Shown: one piece after another, positions 27,676-37,294 of the stretch
How positions within the stretch are numbered: position 1 is the first letter of the stretch
Layout of the letters: each line of letters begins with the position of its first letter
Source of the DNA: Litorivita sp040371945
GTDB lineage: Bacteria; Pseudomonadota; Alphaproteobacteria; Rhodobacterales; Rhodobacteraceae
Length of the DNA: 64,000 nt
Assembly: GCF_040371945.1 (NCBI RefSeq)
Contig: NZ_BAABWS010000001.1
Span: 1,302,001 to 1,366,000, forward strand
Direction of reading: 5' to 3'
Program-made: the position numbers and the translations under genes
Notes under the pieces: model-generated
Database searches by the model: none
What the model was told of the DNA's origin: nothing
Seen by the model: only the letters and a program-made list of their open reading frames with translations

Positions 27676-30003
27676 GTGCCTTCATTCTCGAACACACTGG
27701 AACAGGCAATCCACGCCGCACTGGCGCTTGCGAATGCCCGCAGCCACGAATTTGCAACGCTCGAGCACCTGCTGCTCGCGCTCCTCGACGAGCCCGAAGC
27801 GGCCAAGGTCATGAAGGCCTGTAGCGTCGATGTGGACGATTTGCGACGAACGCTGGTGGAATTCATCGACGAGGATCTGGCCAATCTCGTCACCGATATC
27901 GACGGCTCGGAATCCGTGCCGACCGCCGCCTTCCAACGCGTGATCCAACGCGCCGCGATCCATGTGCAAAGCTCCGGCCGCACCGAGGTCACCGGCGCCA
28001 ATGTCTTGGTCGCGATTTTTGCCGAACGCGAAAGCAACGCCGCCTATTTCTTGCAAGAGCAGGACATGACCCGTTACGACGCGGTCAATTATATCGCCCA
28101 TGGCGTCGCCAAAGACCCCGCTTACGGCGAACCGCGCCCGATTTCCGGCGCCAGTGCCGAGACCGAGCACGAGCACGGCCCGACCGAAGCCGAAGAGGCC
28201 AAGGAAAGCGCGCTTGGCAAATATTGCGTCGATCTCAATGAAAAAGCCCGCCAAGGCGATGTCGATCCGCTGATCGGCCGCTCCGGCGAGGTCGAGCGCT
28301 GCATTCAGGTGCTGTGCCGCCGCCGCAAGAACAACCCGCTTTTGGTCGGTGATCCCGGCGTTGGTAAAACCGCCATCGCCGAGGGGCTTGCACGCAAAAT
28401 CATCGACGGCGAGACCCCCGAGGTTCTCTCCGAAACCACGATTTTCTCGCTCGATATGGGCGCGCTTTTGGCGGGCACCCGCTATCGCGGCGACTTCGAA
28501 GAGCGTCTCAAAGCCGTGGTGACCGAGCTTGAAGACCACCCCGATGCGGTGCTCTTCATCGACGAGATCCACACGGTGATCGGCGCAGGTGCCACCTCCG
28601 GCGGCGCGATGGATGCCTCGAACCTGCTCAAACCCGCCTTGCAGGGCGGCAAGCTGCGCTGCATGGGCTCGACCACCTACAAAGAGTTCCGCCAGCACTT
28701 CGAGAAGGACCGCGCCCTGAGCCGCCGGTTCCAGAAAATTGACGTGAGCGAGCCGAGCGTCGAGGATACGGTCAAAATCCTGCGCGGCCTGCAGCCCTAT
28801 TTCGAAGAGCATCACGCGGTGAAATTCACCAATGATGCGATCAAATCGGCGGTCGAACTGGCCTCGCGCTATATCAACGACCGCAAACTGCCCGACAAAG
28901 CCATCGACGTGATCGACGAGGCTGGCGCGGCGCAGCGGCTGGTGACCGAAAGCAAACGGCGCAAGACCATAGGCGTCAAAGAGATCGAAGCCGTGGTCGC
29001 CAAAATCGCCCGCATCCCGCCAAAGAACGTCTCCAAGGACGATGCCGAGGTGCTCAAGGATCTGGAGAAATCGCTCAAACGCGTGGTCTTTGGCCAAGAT
29101 GCGGCGATCGAGGCCCTGTCTTCGGCGATCAAACTGGCCCGCGCGGGCCTGCGCGAGCCGGAAAAACCCATCGGCAACTATCTCTTCGCCGGTCCCACCG
29201 GCGTCGGCAAAACCGAGGTGGCCAAGCAATTGGCCGATACTCTCGGGGTCGAACTTTTGCGTTTCGACATGTCCGAATATATGGAGAAACACGCGGTCTC
29301 GCGCCTCATCGGCGCGCCTCCCGGCTATGTCGGATTTGACCAAGGCGGCATGCTCACGGACCGTGTGGACGAACATCCGCATTGCGTCTTGCTGCTCGAC
29401 GAGATGGAAAAAGCCCACCCCGATGTCTATAACATCTTGCTGCAGGTAATGGACAACGGCAAGCTGACCGACCACAACGGCCGCACCGTGGATTTCCGCA
29501 ATGTGATCTTGATCATGACCTCGAACGCGGGCGCCACCGAACAGGCCAAAGAGGCCATCGGCTTCAACCGCGACCGCCGCGAGGGCGAGGATACCGCCGC
29601 GATCGAACGCACCTTCACGCCGGAATTCCGCAACCGTCTGGATGCGGTGGTCTCCTTCGCGCCGCTGCCCAAAGACACGATCTTGCAAGTGGTCGAGAAG
29701 TTCGTGCTGCAACTCGAAGCGCAATTGATGGACCGCAATGTCACCATCGAACTGACCCGCCCCGCCGCCGAATGGCTGGCCGACAAGGGCTATGACAGCA
29801 AGATGGGCGCGCGCCCCTTGGGCCGCGTGATCCAAGAGCACATCAAAAAGCCGCTGGCCGAGGAATTGCTCTTTGGCAAGCTGGCCAAAGGCGGTGTGGT
29901 CAAGGTCGGTGTCAAGGATGGCAAGATCGACCTCAAGACCGAAGGCCCGAAAAAGGCGCGCATTTCGTCCAGCAAAAAGCCGCCCTTGCTCACCGCCGAT
30001 TGA
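27676..30003 (+). CDS. clpA: ATP-dependent Clp protease ATP-binding subunit ClpA
   Basis: A 775-residue Hsp100 unfoldase that feeds substrates to ClpP. It has the N-terminal Clp repeat domain (1-140), first AAA module with GDPGVGKT at 225-232, second with GPTGVGKT at 505-512, and an IGF tripeptide near 628 for docking on ClpP. No ClpB-type middle coiled coil is present. The GTG start follows AAGGAG. The stop overlaps the ATG of the M23 peptidase gene (TGATG). clpS, often directly upstream, is not here. Confidence 0.96.
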   Translation: MPSFSNTLEQAIHAALALANARSHEFATLEHLLLALLDEPEAAKVMKACSVDVDDLRRTLVEFIDEDLANLVTDIDGSESVPTAAFQRVIQRAAIHVQSSGRTEVTGANVLVAIFAERESNAAYFLQEQDMTRYDAVNYIAHGVAKDPAYGEPRPISGASAETEHEHGPTEAEEAKESALGKYCVDLNEKARQGDVDPLIGRSGEVERCIQVLCRRRKNNPLLVGDPGVGKTAIAEGLARKIIDGETPEVLSETTIFSLDMGALLAGTRYRGDFEERLKAVVTELEDHPDAVLFIDEIHTVIGAGATSGGAMDASNLLKPALQGGKLRCMGSTTYKEFRQHFEKDRALSRRFQKIDVSEPSVEDTVKILRGLQPYFEEHHAVKFTNDAIKSAVELASRYINDRKLPDKAIDVIDEAGAAQRLVTESKRRKTIGVKEIEAVVAKIARIPPKNVSKDDAEVLKDLEKSLKRVVFGQDAAIEALSSAIKLARAGLREPEKPIGNYLFAGPTGVGKTEVAKQLADTLGVELLRFDMSEYMEKHAVSRLIGAPPGYVGFDQGGMLTDRVDEHPHCVLLLDEMEKAHPDVYNILLQVMDNGKLTDHNGRTVDFRNVILIMTSNAGATEQAKEAIGFNRDRREGEDTAAIERTFTPEFRNRLDAVVSFAPLPKDTILQVVEKFVLQLEAQLMDRNVTIELTRPAAEWLADKGYDSKMGARPLGRVIQEHIKKPLAEELLFGKLAKGGVVKVGVKDGKIDLKTEGPKKARISSSKKPPLLTAD

Positions 30004-30968
30004 TGCGGCTTGCACGGCATATCGCCCTGATCCTATCCTTCGCAGCGCCCGCCGCTGCGGAGGATTTTTCGCTTTCATGGCCCGTCGACTGCACCCTCGG
30101 CGAGACCTGTTTTATCCAGCATTACGTCGACGACGACCCCACAAGCGGCGCCTCCGATTACACCTGCGGCAGTGCCACCTATGACAGCCACAAAGGCACT
30201 GACATCCGCCTGCGCAGCCGCGCCGAAATGGCGGCGGGCGTGCGGGTTCTGGCCGCGGCCGACGGTGTGGTGCTGGGTCTGCGCGACGGGATGGAGGATG
30301 CGATCCTCACCCGCGAGACCGAGGCCAAGATCGAGGGCAAGGATTGCGGCAACGGCGTGGTGATCCGCCACGCGGGCGGATGGGACACGCAATATTGCCA
30401 TATGAAGCGCGGCTCGATCACCGTCACCAAGGGAGAGCGCGTCACCGCCGGCACGCCTTTGGGCGAAATCGGGCTGAGCGGGCGCACACAATTCCCGCAT
30501 CTTCACATCTCGCTGCGCAAGGACGGCGCGCAGGTCGACCCCTTTGACCCCGACGGGCAGATCACCTGCGGCGCGCCCTCGCAAACCACCCTTTGGGACC
30601 GCGATATTCCCTATTCGGCGGGCGGCATTCTGGCCGCCGGTTTCGCGCCCCTCGTGCCCAGCTTTGACGCCATCAAGGCCGGCACCGCCGATGAAGCCCC
30701 CGCCCGCGATGCCCCCGCCTTTGTGCTCTGGGCCTATGCGTTTGGCGGGCAATCGGGCGACATCATGCGCCTGTCCATCACGGGGCCCGAGGGCGAATTG
30801 ATCCGCCATGACGCGGTTTTGGACAAGGATCAGGCACAGTTTTTCCGCGCCACCGGCAAAAAACGGCGCGCGCCGCAATGGCCTGCGGGCGATTACGAAG
30901 GCCGCGCCAGCTTGCTGCGCGGCGGCCAGATCATCGCCCAAACGCAGATCCGCGCCGACCTGCGCTAG
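30003..30968 (+). CDS. secreted M23-family metallopeptidase
   Basis: A 321-residue protein with a signal peptide (RLARHIALILSFAAPAAA-E) and a LytM/M23 peptidase domain. Zinc ligands appear as HKGTD near 65 and HLHISL near 165. Several cysteines (CTLGETCF, YTCGS, DCGNG) are likely disulphide-bonded. Such enzymes cut peptidoglycan cross-bridges; no SH3 or LysM targeting domain is seen. The C-terminal 120 residues form a second beta-rich region. It is translationally coupled to clpA. Confidence 0.88.
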   Translation: MRLARHIALILSFAAPAAAEDFSLSWPVDCTLGETCFIQHYVDDDPTSGASDYTCGSATYDSHKGTDIRLRSRAEMAAGVRVLAAADGVVLGLRDGMEDAILTRETEAKIEGKDCGNGVVIRHAGGWDTQYCHMKRGSITVTKGERVTAGTPLGEIGLSGRTQFPHLHISLRKDGAQVDPFDPDGQITCGAPSQTTLWDRDIPYSAGGILAAGFAPLVPSFDAIKAGTADEAPARDAPAFVLWAYAFGGQSGDIMRLSITGPEGELIRHDAVLDKDQAQFFRATGKKRRAPQWPAGDYEGRASLLRGGQIIAQTQIRADLR

Positions 30969-30978
30969 GGCGCGCGCA

Positions 30979-32556
30979 TTATTTCTCGGTAAGTTTCAAT
31001 TCGATACGCCGGTTTTGCGCCCGCGCCGCAGGGGTATTGGCACGGTTCACCGGTTGGAATTCGCCAAAGCCGTTGGCCGACAACCGCTCCGGCGCAATGC
31101 CCAGATCGCCCGACATATAGCGCACCACCGACAAGGCCCGCGCTTGGCTCAATTCCCAATTGTCGGCGAATTCGCCCTCGCCGGACAAGGGCACATTATC
31201 CGTATGCCCGTCCACGCGGATCACCCAATCGATGCCCGCCGGAATATCCCCCGCCACATTGCGCAGGATGCGCGCCACTTTGGCGATCTCGCGCTGGCCC
31301 TGCGCCGAAAGCTCCGCCGCACCGGGCGGAAAGAGGACTTCGGAGGAAAACACAAATCGGTCCCCGACGATTTTCACCCCCTCCTGCGCGCCCAGAACCT
31401 CGCGCATCCGGCCGAAAAACTCCGAGCGGTATTTGGCCAGATCCTGCGTTTCCGCCTCCAGCCGCTTGCGCTCGGCCGCTTCCAATTCGGCGCGCTTGCG
31501 CTCTTCGGCGGCGACGCGGGCCAATGCGGCATTGAGGTCCGATCCGAGCGATTGCAACTGCACCTGCGCGGCGGCATCGCGCGCTTTTGCGTCATCCAAA
31601 AGCGCCTGAAGGCTCGACAATTGACCGCGCAAGGCCGCGACCTGTTGGTTGAGCAAAGCCTGCTGGCGCATCGCCTCGGCGGATTTTGCCTCCTCTTGCG
31701 ACAAGGCCGCATTGGCCGCCGCCAAGAGCCCCGCACGTTTGTCCGCCTCCGAAAGCTGCGCCTCTTGCGCGGCGGCCAGCCGGTCGCGCGCGGCCTCGGC
31801 GGCAGCCAGAAGCGTCAGCGTTTCCTCGGCCTTCGCGCGTTGGGTCTCCAAGGCCATCGTCATGGCGGTCAATTCCGCATCGGCATTCTCCAGCCGCGCG
31901 CGCAGCGCCTGCGCCGCCGCCGCCTCGGCCAAACGCGCCGCCTCTTCGGCCTGCAACTCGGAGGTGGCGGCGGCCAGAGCCTCTTGGTTTTGCGCCAGAT
32001 CGGATTTGAGATCGGCGGCCAAAGCCTCCAGCGCCGCGCGCTGCGCCGCCGCGAGCCGCGCCGCTTCGGCCTTTTCATCGGCGATCAACAAGGCATCGTC
32101 GCGATCCGCCTGCGCCGCCGTCAATCGCAATTGCAAACTCTCGGCGCTCTCGCTCGCATCGGCCAGATCGGCGCTCAGCCGGTCGCGCTCAAACAACAGC
32201 CCCGCGACTTGCGCTTCGAAATCGCTGATCTTGGCGCGGGCACCGGCCAGTGCGGTTTCTTGCTCTGCGGCCTCGCGGCGCACCTGCGTCAGCGTCGCCG
32301 TGAGCGCGCCCAATTGCGCCTCCAGATCACCGGCGCGCTGTTGCTCCAGCCCCAGCGCTTTCGAGAGGGCCGCGACCTCGTCGGAAAACGCATCCAACTG
32401 GCTTTCTTGGCCGCTGATGGTTTCGCGCAGGACCGATTGCACCCCCATGAAGATCGTCAAGACAAAGACCAGAACCAGCAAAAGCCCCGTCATCGCATCG
32501 ACAAATCCGGGCCAGATCGGCGCAGGCTCGCGGCCCGCGCGGCGCGATAGGGCCAT
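30979..32556 (-). CDS. OmpA/MotB-like peptidoglycan-binding protein with long coiled coil
   Basis: A 525-residue protein. A single N-terminal membrane helix (residues 16-38) carries Asp20 in PIWPGFVDAMTG, the position of the proton-carrying aspartate of MotB-type stators. About 340 residues of Ala/Glu/Gln/Arg-rich heptad-like sequence follow, predicted as a long periplasmic coiled coil. The C-terminal OmpA domain has VDGHTDNVP and AQNRRIELKL. It ends 11 bp from the convergent M23 gene. It starts 3 bp after its ExbB/MotA-like partner, with which it should form a proton-driven complex anchored to the cell wall. Confidence 0.85.
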   Translation of the reverse strand: MALSRRAGREPAPIWPGFVDAMTGLLLVLVFVLTIFMGVQSVLRETISGQESQLDAFSDEVAALSKALGLEQQRAGDLEAQLGALTATLTQVRREAAEQETALAGARAKISDFEAQVAGLLFERDRLSADLADASESAESLQLRLTAAQADRDDALLIADEKAEAARLAAAQRAALEALAADLKSDLAQNQEALAAATSELQAEEAARLAEAAAAQALRARLENADAELTAMTMALETQRAKAEETLTLLAAAEAARDRLAAAQEAQLSEADKRAGLLAAANAALSQEEAKSAEAMRQQALLNQQVAALRGQLSSLQALLDDAKARDAAAQVQLQSLGSDLNAALARVAAEERKRAELEAAERKRLEAETQDLAKYRSEFFGRMREVLGAQEGVKIVGDRFVFSSEVLFPPGAAELSAQGQREIAKVARILRNVAGDIPAGIDWVIRVDGHTDNVPLSGEGEFADNWELSQARALSVVRYMSGDLGIAPERLSANGFGEFQPVNRANTPAARAQNRRIELKLTEK

Positions 32557-32559
32557 GGG

Positions 32560-33822
32560 TCAGCCCTCCTCGCCCGTCTCGTCGCCCGAGCGCGATGCAT
32601 CGCCCGTGGCCAGCCGCATTTTGCGCGGCCCGCTGCTGCGGCTTTGGCCCAAGGCGCGGCCCAAAGCGGCCAGATCATTGCGCAATTCGCTCATCGTCTC
32701 TTGGCGGCCCGCGCTGATCTCTTCGAGAATCCGCAGCATCTGCACGTCGATCGAGCGCAGGCGCATGCGGCTTTCGGCGTCAAATCCTTCGGCGTCCATC
32801 GCGCCGCTGCCGCCCGCCCCCGCGGCGCGCTCGACGGCGGCGACCACCCGCTCTTGCCCTTCGGCGATCCGCTCCAGCGCCAGATGGCTTTCATGCGCGG
32901 CGCTCTGATCGCCAAGGCGCAGGGTCAAACGCTCCACCGCATCGGCCAGCGCGCCGAGCTTTTCCTCGACCTGCGCGCGGCGGATGTCCGATTGCACATA
33001 GATCTCCTGCAACCCTTCCATCTGCTCGGACATATGGTCGAGCACCCCCGCCACGACTGCGTTCTCGATGCCGCTGTCGCCGCCTTCGGCTGCAAATCCG
33101 ACGCGGGTGATGGTCGAGAGCCATTCTTCCAACTCGCGGTAAAAGCGGTTTTGTCCATGGCCTGCGAAAAGCTCCAAGAGCCCCACGGTGAGCGAGCCGG
33201 ACAGACCCAAAAGCGAGGAAGCAAAGGCCACGCCCATGCCGCCAAGCTGGGCCTCAAGGCCGGTCATCAACCGGTTGAACACCGCCACACCGGTTTCGCC
33301 ATCCTGCGGCGCGAGGCCGCGAATGGTATCGACCAAGGCCGGCACCGTCGTCGCCAACCCGTAGAACGTGCCCAAAAGGCCAAGGAATACCAACAGGTTG
33401 ACGATATAACGCGTGACATCGCGGGCCTCATCGATCCGCGTGGCGACGCTGTCGAGGATCGAGGCGGTCGACGTCGCGGCGATTTGCATCCGTTTGGAGC
33501 GCGCCCGCAGCAAGGCCGCCAAAGGCGCCAGAAGGCGCGGCGCCTTGACCCCTTCCTTTTCCACCGCATCGCGGGCAAAAGCTTCGATCCAGCGCACCGA
33601 GGAGACCAATTGCACCACCTGCACGAAACAGGTCACCACACCGATGACAAAGACAAAGACGATGAAGCTGTTGAGATAGGGGTTGGCTTGGAAAACCGGC
33701 AAAACCCGCGGCAAGGCAAGGAAGACCCCCGCGCCGCACAGGGCGAGCACGATGAGCATCGATATGATCTGGCGCACAGGTTGGGAAAAGTGCACTTCGG
33801 CCTCGCGGTCCGGATGCGCCAT
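32560..33822 (-). CDS. ExbB/MotA-like proton channel protein
   Basis: A 420-residue membrane protein of the MotA/TolQ/ExbB type. Helices lie near residues 20-42, 52-75, 155-180 and 205-235; the LLVFLGLLGTFYGLATT and GMGVAFASSLLGLSGSL segments are the conserved pore helices. The cytoplasmic C-terminal tail of about 180 residues is charged and helical. AGGAG precedes the ATG at 33822. No flagellar, Tol or Ton genes are adjacent. The pair resembles ZorA/ZorB in domain content, but no zorC, zorD or zorE is present. Confidence 0.85.
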   Translation of the reverse strand: MAHPDREAEVHFSQPVRQIISMLIVLALCGAGVFLALPRVLPVFQANPYLNSFIVFVFVIGVVTCFVQVVQLVSSVRWIEAFARDAVEKEGVKAPRLLAPLAALLRARSKRMQIAATSTASILDSVATRIDEARDVTRYIVNLLVFLGLLGTFYGLATTVPALVDTIRGLAPQDGETGVAVFNRLMTGLEAQLGGMGVAFASSLLGLSGSLTVGLLELFAGHGQNRFYRELEEWLSTITRVGFAAEGGDSGIENAVVAGVLDHMSEQMEGLQEIYVQSDIRRAQVEEKLGALADAVERLTLRLGDQSAAHESHLALERIAEGQERVVAAVERAAGAGGSGAMDAEGFDAESRMRLRSIDVQMLRILEEISAGRQETMSELRNDLAALGRALGQSRSSGPRKMRLATGDASRSGDETGEEG

Positions 33823-33919
33823 GCGCAGGGCTCCTGAACTCTGGAATTCTTTGACCAAAGCTTAATCGCAAAACCCCGCCCGCGCCAAGAGAATTAGCGC
33901 GCGGCGCGCGGGCAGGCGA

Positions 33920-34447
33920 TCACATCAACGCGCGCACCCTTGCGCTGAGCCAATCCAGATCACCATCGGCAAGGCCCAGCTCGGCCAGATGCGCCGCCGT
34001 GTTGAACAGATATTCGCTATTGGGGCCGCGCCCGCCGTGGGCGCGGGCGATGATCTGTGCCTGCTCTTCGAGCGCCAGCCCGCCGCAATATTGCTCATGG
34101 GCGCGGTCCACCACATAGGTCACGGCGCGCGCCCGCCCGCCGCCGCGCAACTCGACCTCCAAAACCTCTTCGAGATAGGCCGAGGAGACCAATTCGCGCT
34201 CGCGCAGATAGGCCAGAACCCCGTCGGCCAGATCATCCGCCACCCGAAAGGCCACCCCGTGACACGCCGCCCCCCGCGCGCGGTCGAGCGCCAGAACAAG
34301 GCCGGGGTTTTCGTCGGTGCCGCGATGGTGGATCGAACGCATGCAAAAGCTGCGCGCATAATCGGGCAAGGAGGCGATCACCCTTTCTTCGGTCTCGAAA
34401 CCGGGGTTCCAAACCAAAGAGCCATAGCCGAATACCCAAAGTGTCAT
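33920..34447 (-). CDS. ChaC-type gamma-glutamylcyclotransferase
   Basis: A 175-residue enzyme that cleaves glutathione to 5-oxoproline and Cys-Gly. It begins MTLWVFGYGSLVWNPGF, the GYGSL substrate loop, and has a Glu-rich LRERELVSSAYLEEV segment near 98-110 containing the likely catalytic glutamate. The tail EYLFNTAAHLAELG is also conserved. AAGGACC precedes the ATG at 34447. It is divergent from the DUF2125 gene. Confidence 0.9.
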   Translation of the reverse strand: MTLWVFGYGSLVWNPGFETEERVIASLPDYARSFCMRSIHHRGTDENPGLVLALDRARGAACHGVAFRVADDLADGVLAYLRERELVSSAYLEEVLEVELRGGGRARAVTYVVDRAHEQYCGGLALEEQAQIIARAHGGRGPNSEYLFNTAAHLAELGLADGDLDWLSARVRALM

Positions 34448-34514
34448 GATGCTGGTCCTTTCGCGCGCACCCTTATAAACACGCGCCATAGGCGGGCAAA
34501 AGAGGGCATTTTGG

Positions 34515-35519
34515 ATGCGCAAGCTAATCGGATTGGTGATCGTCGCGGCGGTTTTGTGGTCGGGCTATTGGTTTGTCGGATCGCGCGCCCTGCGCGGCGG
34601 GCTGGAGGCGTGGTTCGACACGCGCCGCGCCGAAGGCTGGGTCGCGGAATATTCCGATCTGTCGCTGCGCGGCTTTCCCAACCGTTTCGACAGCACCTTC
34701 ACCGATATCGCCCTTGCCGATCCGGCCACGGGGGTGGCATGGCAGGCCCCGTTTTTCCAGCTTTTCGCGCTCAGCTACCGGCCCAACCACGTCATCGCCG
34801 TCTGGCCGAACGATCAAACCCTCGCCACGCCCTTGGCCAAATTCGACATCCACAGCACCCGCATGCGCGCCTCGGCCCGTGTCGCACCCACCAGCGCGCT
34901 GGCGATTGAAAAGGCGGTGCTTGAGGGCGAGGATCTGGCGATCCGCACCCGCGAAGAGGGCGGCAGTTTGGACATCGGCGCGCTCAACCTCGCGGTAGAG
35001 CGCGCGGCGGGCTTTGAGAGCCGCTACCGATTTGGCGTCACCGGCGCGGGCATTTCGCCCTCCGCCCCGATGCGCCGCGTGATCGACCCGCAGGGGCGTT
35101 TGCCGCAGGCTCTGGGCGATCTGCGCGCCGATCTGAGCATCGAATTTGACGCGCCGTGGGACCGCTACGCCATTGAACGCGCGCGCCCGCAGCCGGTGCA
35201 GATCGACGTGAGCTTGGCCGAGGCCACATGGGGCGAGTTGCAACTGGCGGCGGCAGGGGCGCTGAGCGTCGATGCGGCGGGCATTCCCACGGGGCGCATC
35301 ACCCTCAAGGCGCGCAACTGGCCGCAAATCATCACCCTCGCGCGGCAAACCGGCGCCTGGCCCGAACCGGTTTTGAACCTCACCGAGCGCGCGCTCTCGA
35401 CCCTCGCGCAGATGGCGGGCAACCCCAAAACCCTTGATATTCCATTGGATTTCAAAGGCGGCCTGATCCGCCTTGGCCCGCTTCCGATCGGGCCTGCGCC
35501 GGTGATCCGGCTGCGCTAG
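34515..35519 (+). CDS. DUF2125 envelope protein
   Basis: A 334-residue protein with an N-terminal signal anchor (LIGLVIVAAVLWSGYWFV) and the features of DUF2125: a tryptophan- and aromatic-rich first third (GFPNRFDSTFTDIAL, FFQLFALSYRPNHVIAVWP) and many beta strands. Proteins of this type are thought to be periplasmic or outer-membrane; the function is not known. It ends 3 bp from the convergent extensin-like gene. Confidence 0.85.
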   Translation: MRKLIGLVIVAAVLWSGYWFVGSRALRGGLEAWFDTRRAEGWVAEYSDLSLRGFPNRFDSTFTDIALADPATGVAWQAPFFQLFALSYRPNHVIAVWPNDQTLATPLAKFDIHSTRMRASARVAPTSALAIEKAVLEGEDLAIRTREEGGSLDIGALNLAVERAAGFESRYRFGVTGAGISPSAPMRRVIDPQGRLPQALGDLRADLSIEFDAPWDRYAIERARPQPVQIDVSLAEATWGELQLAAAGALSVDAAGIPTGRITLKARNWPQIITLARQTGAWPEPVLNLTERALSTLAQMAGNPKTLDIPLDFKGGLIRLGPLPIGPAPVIRLR

Positions 35520-35522
35520 GCG

Positions 35523-36362
35523 CTATCTGCAATAGCTGCCGCTGCGATATCGGGCGGTGTCGAAATGGAAATGGTCGCGGTGGTATTTGTTGGCCTCCGG
35601 CCCCAGAACCGTGCCGAAGGGGCCGCACGCCGCGCCATGCATCTTGCGCAAGGCGCGCCCCTCGCGCCCGCGTCCCCAATCGCGCAGCACGCTGATCTGT
35701 GTCCCGTTGACCAAGGTAAAGCCCGAGATATCAATCGCCCGTCCCTTGCCGTGTTCGGATATTTTCGCGCCGCGCTGGCTGTTGCGGGTGCGGCACGCAT
35801 AATGCGCCGCGACGCGGATCGAGCGCACCCCGCCGCCGATGCCGCCAACCGCCGGTTTCATCCCACGATCCACCCATGATTTGAGCGCCCGCGCCGTGCC
35901 GCAATCCATCACCGACGCCGTGCTCAGCGCCACGCCCGAAACCGAGCGCACCCGCACCGCATCGCTCACACCGCAACCTTTGAGCTTGCCCGCAACGCGG
36001 CCCACCGCCTCGCCCTGGATGGCAAGATCACCGCAAACCGCGCCTTTCTTGGCCAATTGCCGCGCCTTGCGCCCCGTGGCCTCGACATCCTTGCCGCGCG
36101 CATTGGGGCGCAAGGAGCGAAACAGGCCAAAGCGTTTTTTCGTCGTCTCGGGAGCGGCGGCTTGGCTTTGCGGCTGGCTTTGCGGCTGGCTGGGGGCCTG
36201 CGACGGGGCGCTTTGCGGCGCGGCCAAAGGTGCGGCCTGCACCGACGGGGCCATCTCGCTACCGGCCCGCGCAACGGGGCGCAGCGAGACCTCGGGCGCG
36301 CGCGCCGCTCCCGTGCCCGCGCTGAGCACCAGCGCCGCGACAAGCCCCGCGCGCAGCCTCAC
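35523..36362 (-). CDS. extensin-like (M15-like fold) secreted protein
   Basis: A 279-residue protein with a signal peptide, a Pro/Gln/Ser-rich linker with PSQ repeats (residues 50-70), and a C-terminal extensin-like domain. That domain has the SEHGKGRAIDISGF and KYHRDHFHFD motifs, which match the metal-binding pattern of D-Ala-D-Ala peptidases (SxHxxGxAxD, HxDHxH). A cell-wall peptidase role is inferred. Six cysteines sit in the mature part. The start overlaps the tyrC stop (ATGA), so it belongs to the hisC-tyrC unit. Confidence 0.85.
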   Translation of the reverse strand: MRLRAGLVAALVLSAGTGAARAPEVSLRPVARAGSEMAPSVQAAPLAAPQSAPSQAPSQPQSQPQSQAAAPETTKKRFGLFRSLRPNARGKDVEATGRKARQLAKKGAVCGDLAIQGEAVGRVAGKLKGCGVSDAVRVRSVSGVALSTASVMDCGTARALKSWVDRGMKPAVGGIGGGVRSIRVAAHYACRTRNSQRGAKISEHGKGRAIDISGFTLVNGTQISVLRDWGRGREGRALRKMHGAACGPFGTVLGPEANKYHRDHFHFDTARYRSGSYCR

Positions 36363-37294
36363 TTGCCCGCTTTCGCGCGCCCGAAATCGGGTGCGTCCGT
36401 GTCTTGGCCAGCTTCGATAATACCGCGGCGGATGGCCCGCGTGCGGGTGAAATAATCATGCAGCATCTCGCCATCGCCGGTGCGGATCGCCCGTTGCAGC
36501 GCAAAAAGCTCCTCGGTGAAGCGACCCAAAATCTCCAGCGTCGCCTCTTTGTTGTTCAAGAAGACATCGCGCCACATCGTCGGGTCCGAGGCCGCAATCC
36601 GCGTGAAATCGCGAAAACCTGCGGCGGAATATTTGATCACTTCGCTATCGGTCACGCGGCCCAGATCATCGGCCACGCCCACCATCGTATAGGCAATCAG
36701 GTGCGGCGTGTGGCTGGTCACCGCCAGCACCAGATCGTGATGCTCGGGGTCCATTTCCCCGACATTGGCACCCAGCCCTTCCCAAAACGCGCGCAGCCGC
36801 GCCACCGCCTGCGCATCGCTGCCCGCGACCGGCACGATCAGGCTCCAGCGGTTGTCGAAAAGCTCGGCAAAACCTGATGTCGGCCCGCTGTGCTCGGTCC
36901 CTGCCAATGGGTGCGCGGGGATGAAATGCACGCCTTGGGGGATATGGGGCGCCACGGCCGCGATCACCGCCGCCTTGACCGATCCCACGTCCGACACCGT
37001 CGCGCCCGCCTTCAGATGCGGCGCGATTTCCTCCGCCACCGCACCCATCGCCCCCACGGGCACGCAAAGCACCACCAGATCGGCGCCCTGCACCGCCTCG
37101 GCGGCGCTGTCGCAGACGCGGTCGCACAGGCCGATCTCGCGGGCCGTGGCGCGCGTCTCGTTTGAGCGCGCATAGCCCGTGACCTCGCCCGCCAATCCGG
37201 CGCGTTTGATCGCCCAGAACATCGAGGAGGCAATCAGCCCCAGCCCGATCAATGCAACCCGCCCGTAAACCGGCGCTGCGACTGGCGCGCTCAT
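36359..37294 (-). CDS. prephenate/arogenate dehydrogenase
   Basis: A 311-residue TyrA-family enzyme for tyrosine synthesis. The dinucleotide loop GLGLIASS is at 17-24, and AHPLAGTEHSGP near 130 and SHTPHLIAY near 190 are the active-site segments. There is no chorismate mutase or ACT domain. The ATG at 37294 overlaps the hisC stop (ATGA). Pairing with an aminotransferase of the HisC family suggests the two act together in aromatic amino acid synthesis; whether prephenate or arogenate is preferred cannot be read off. Confidence 0.93.
   Translation of the reverse strand: MSAPVAAPVYGRVALIGLGLIASSMFWAIKRAGLAGEVTGYARSNETRATAREIGLCDRVCDSAAEAVQGADLVVLCVPVGAMGAVAEEIAPHLKAGATVSDVGSVKAAVIAAVAPHIPQGVHFIPAHPLAGTEHSGPTSGFAELFDNRWSLIVPVAGSDAQAVARLRAFWEGLGANVGEMDPEHHDLVLAVTSHTPHLIAYTMVGVADDLGRVTDSEVIKYSAAGFRDFTRIAASDPTMWRDVFLNNKEATLEILGRFTEELFALQRAIRTGDGEMLHDYFTRTRAIRRGIIEAGQDTDAPDFGRAKAGK

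Noticed and set aside
27682..30078. Open frame of 798 codons opposite clpA
   Set aside because: It covers a highly conserved clpA on the other strand, with a composition typical of an antisense shadow.
30979..33822. Zorya (ZorAB) anti-phage system
   Set aside because: Only the channel-like pair is present. No zorC, zorD or zorE gene lies nearby, and the long coiled coil is on the OmpA-type protein rather than on the channel subunit.
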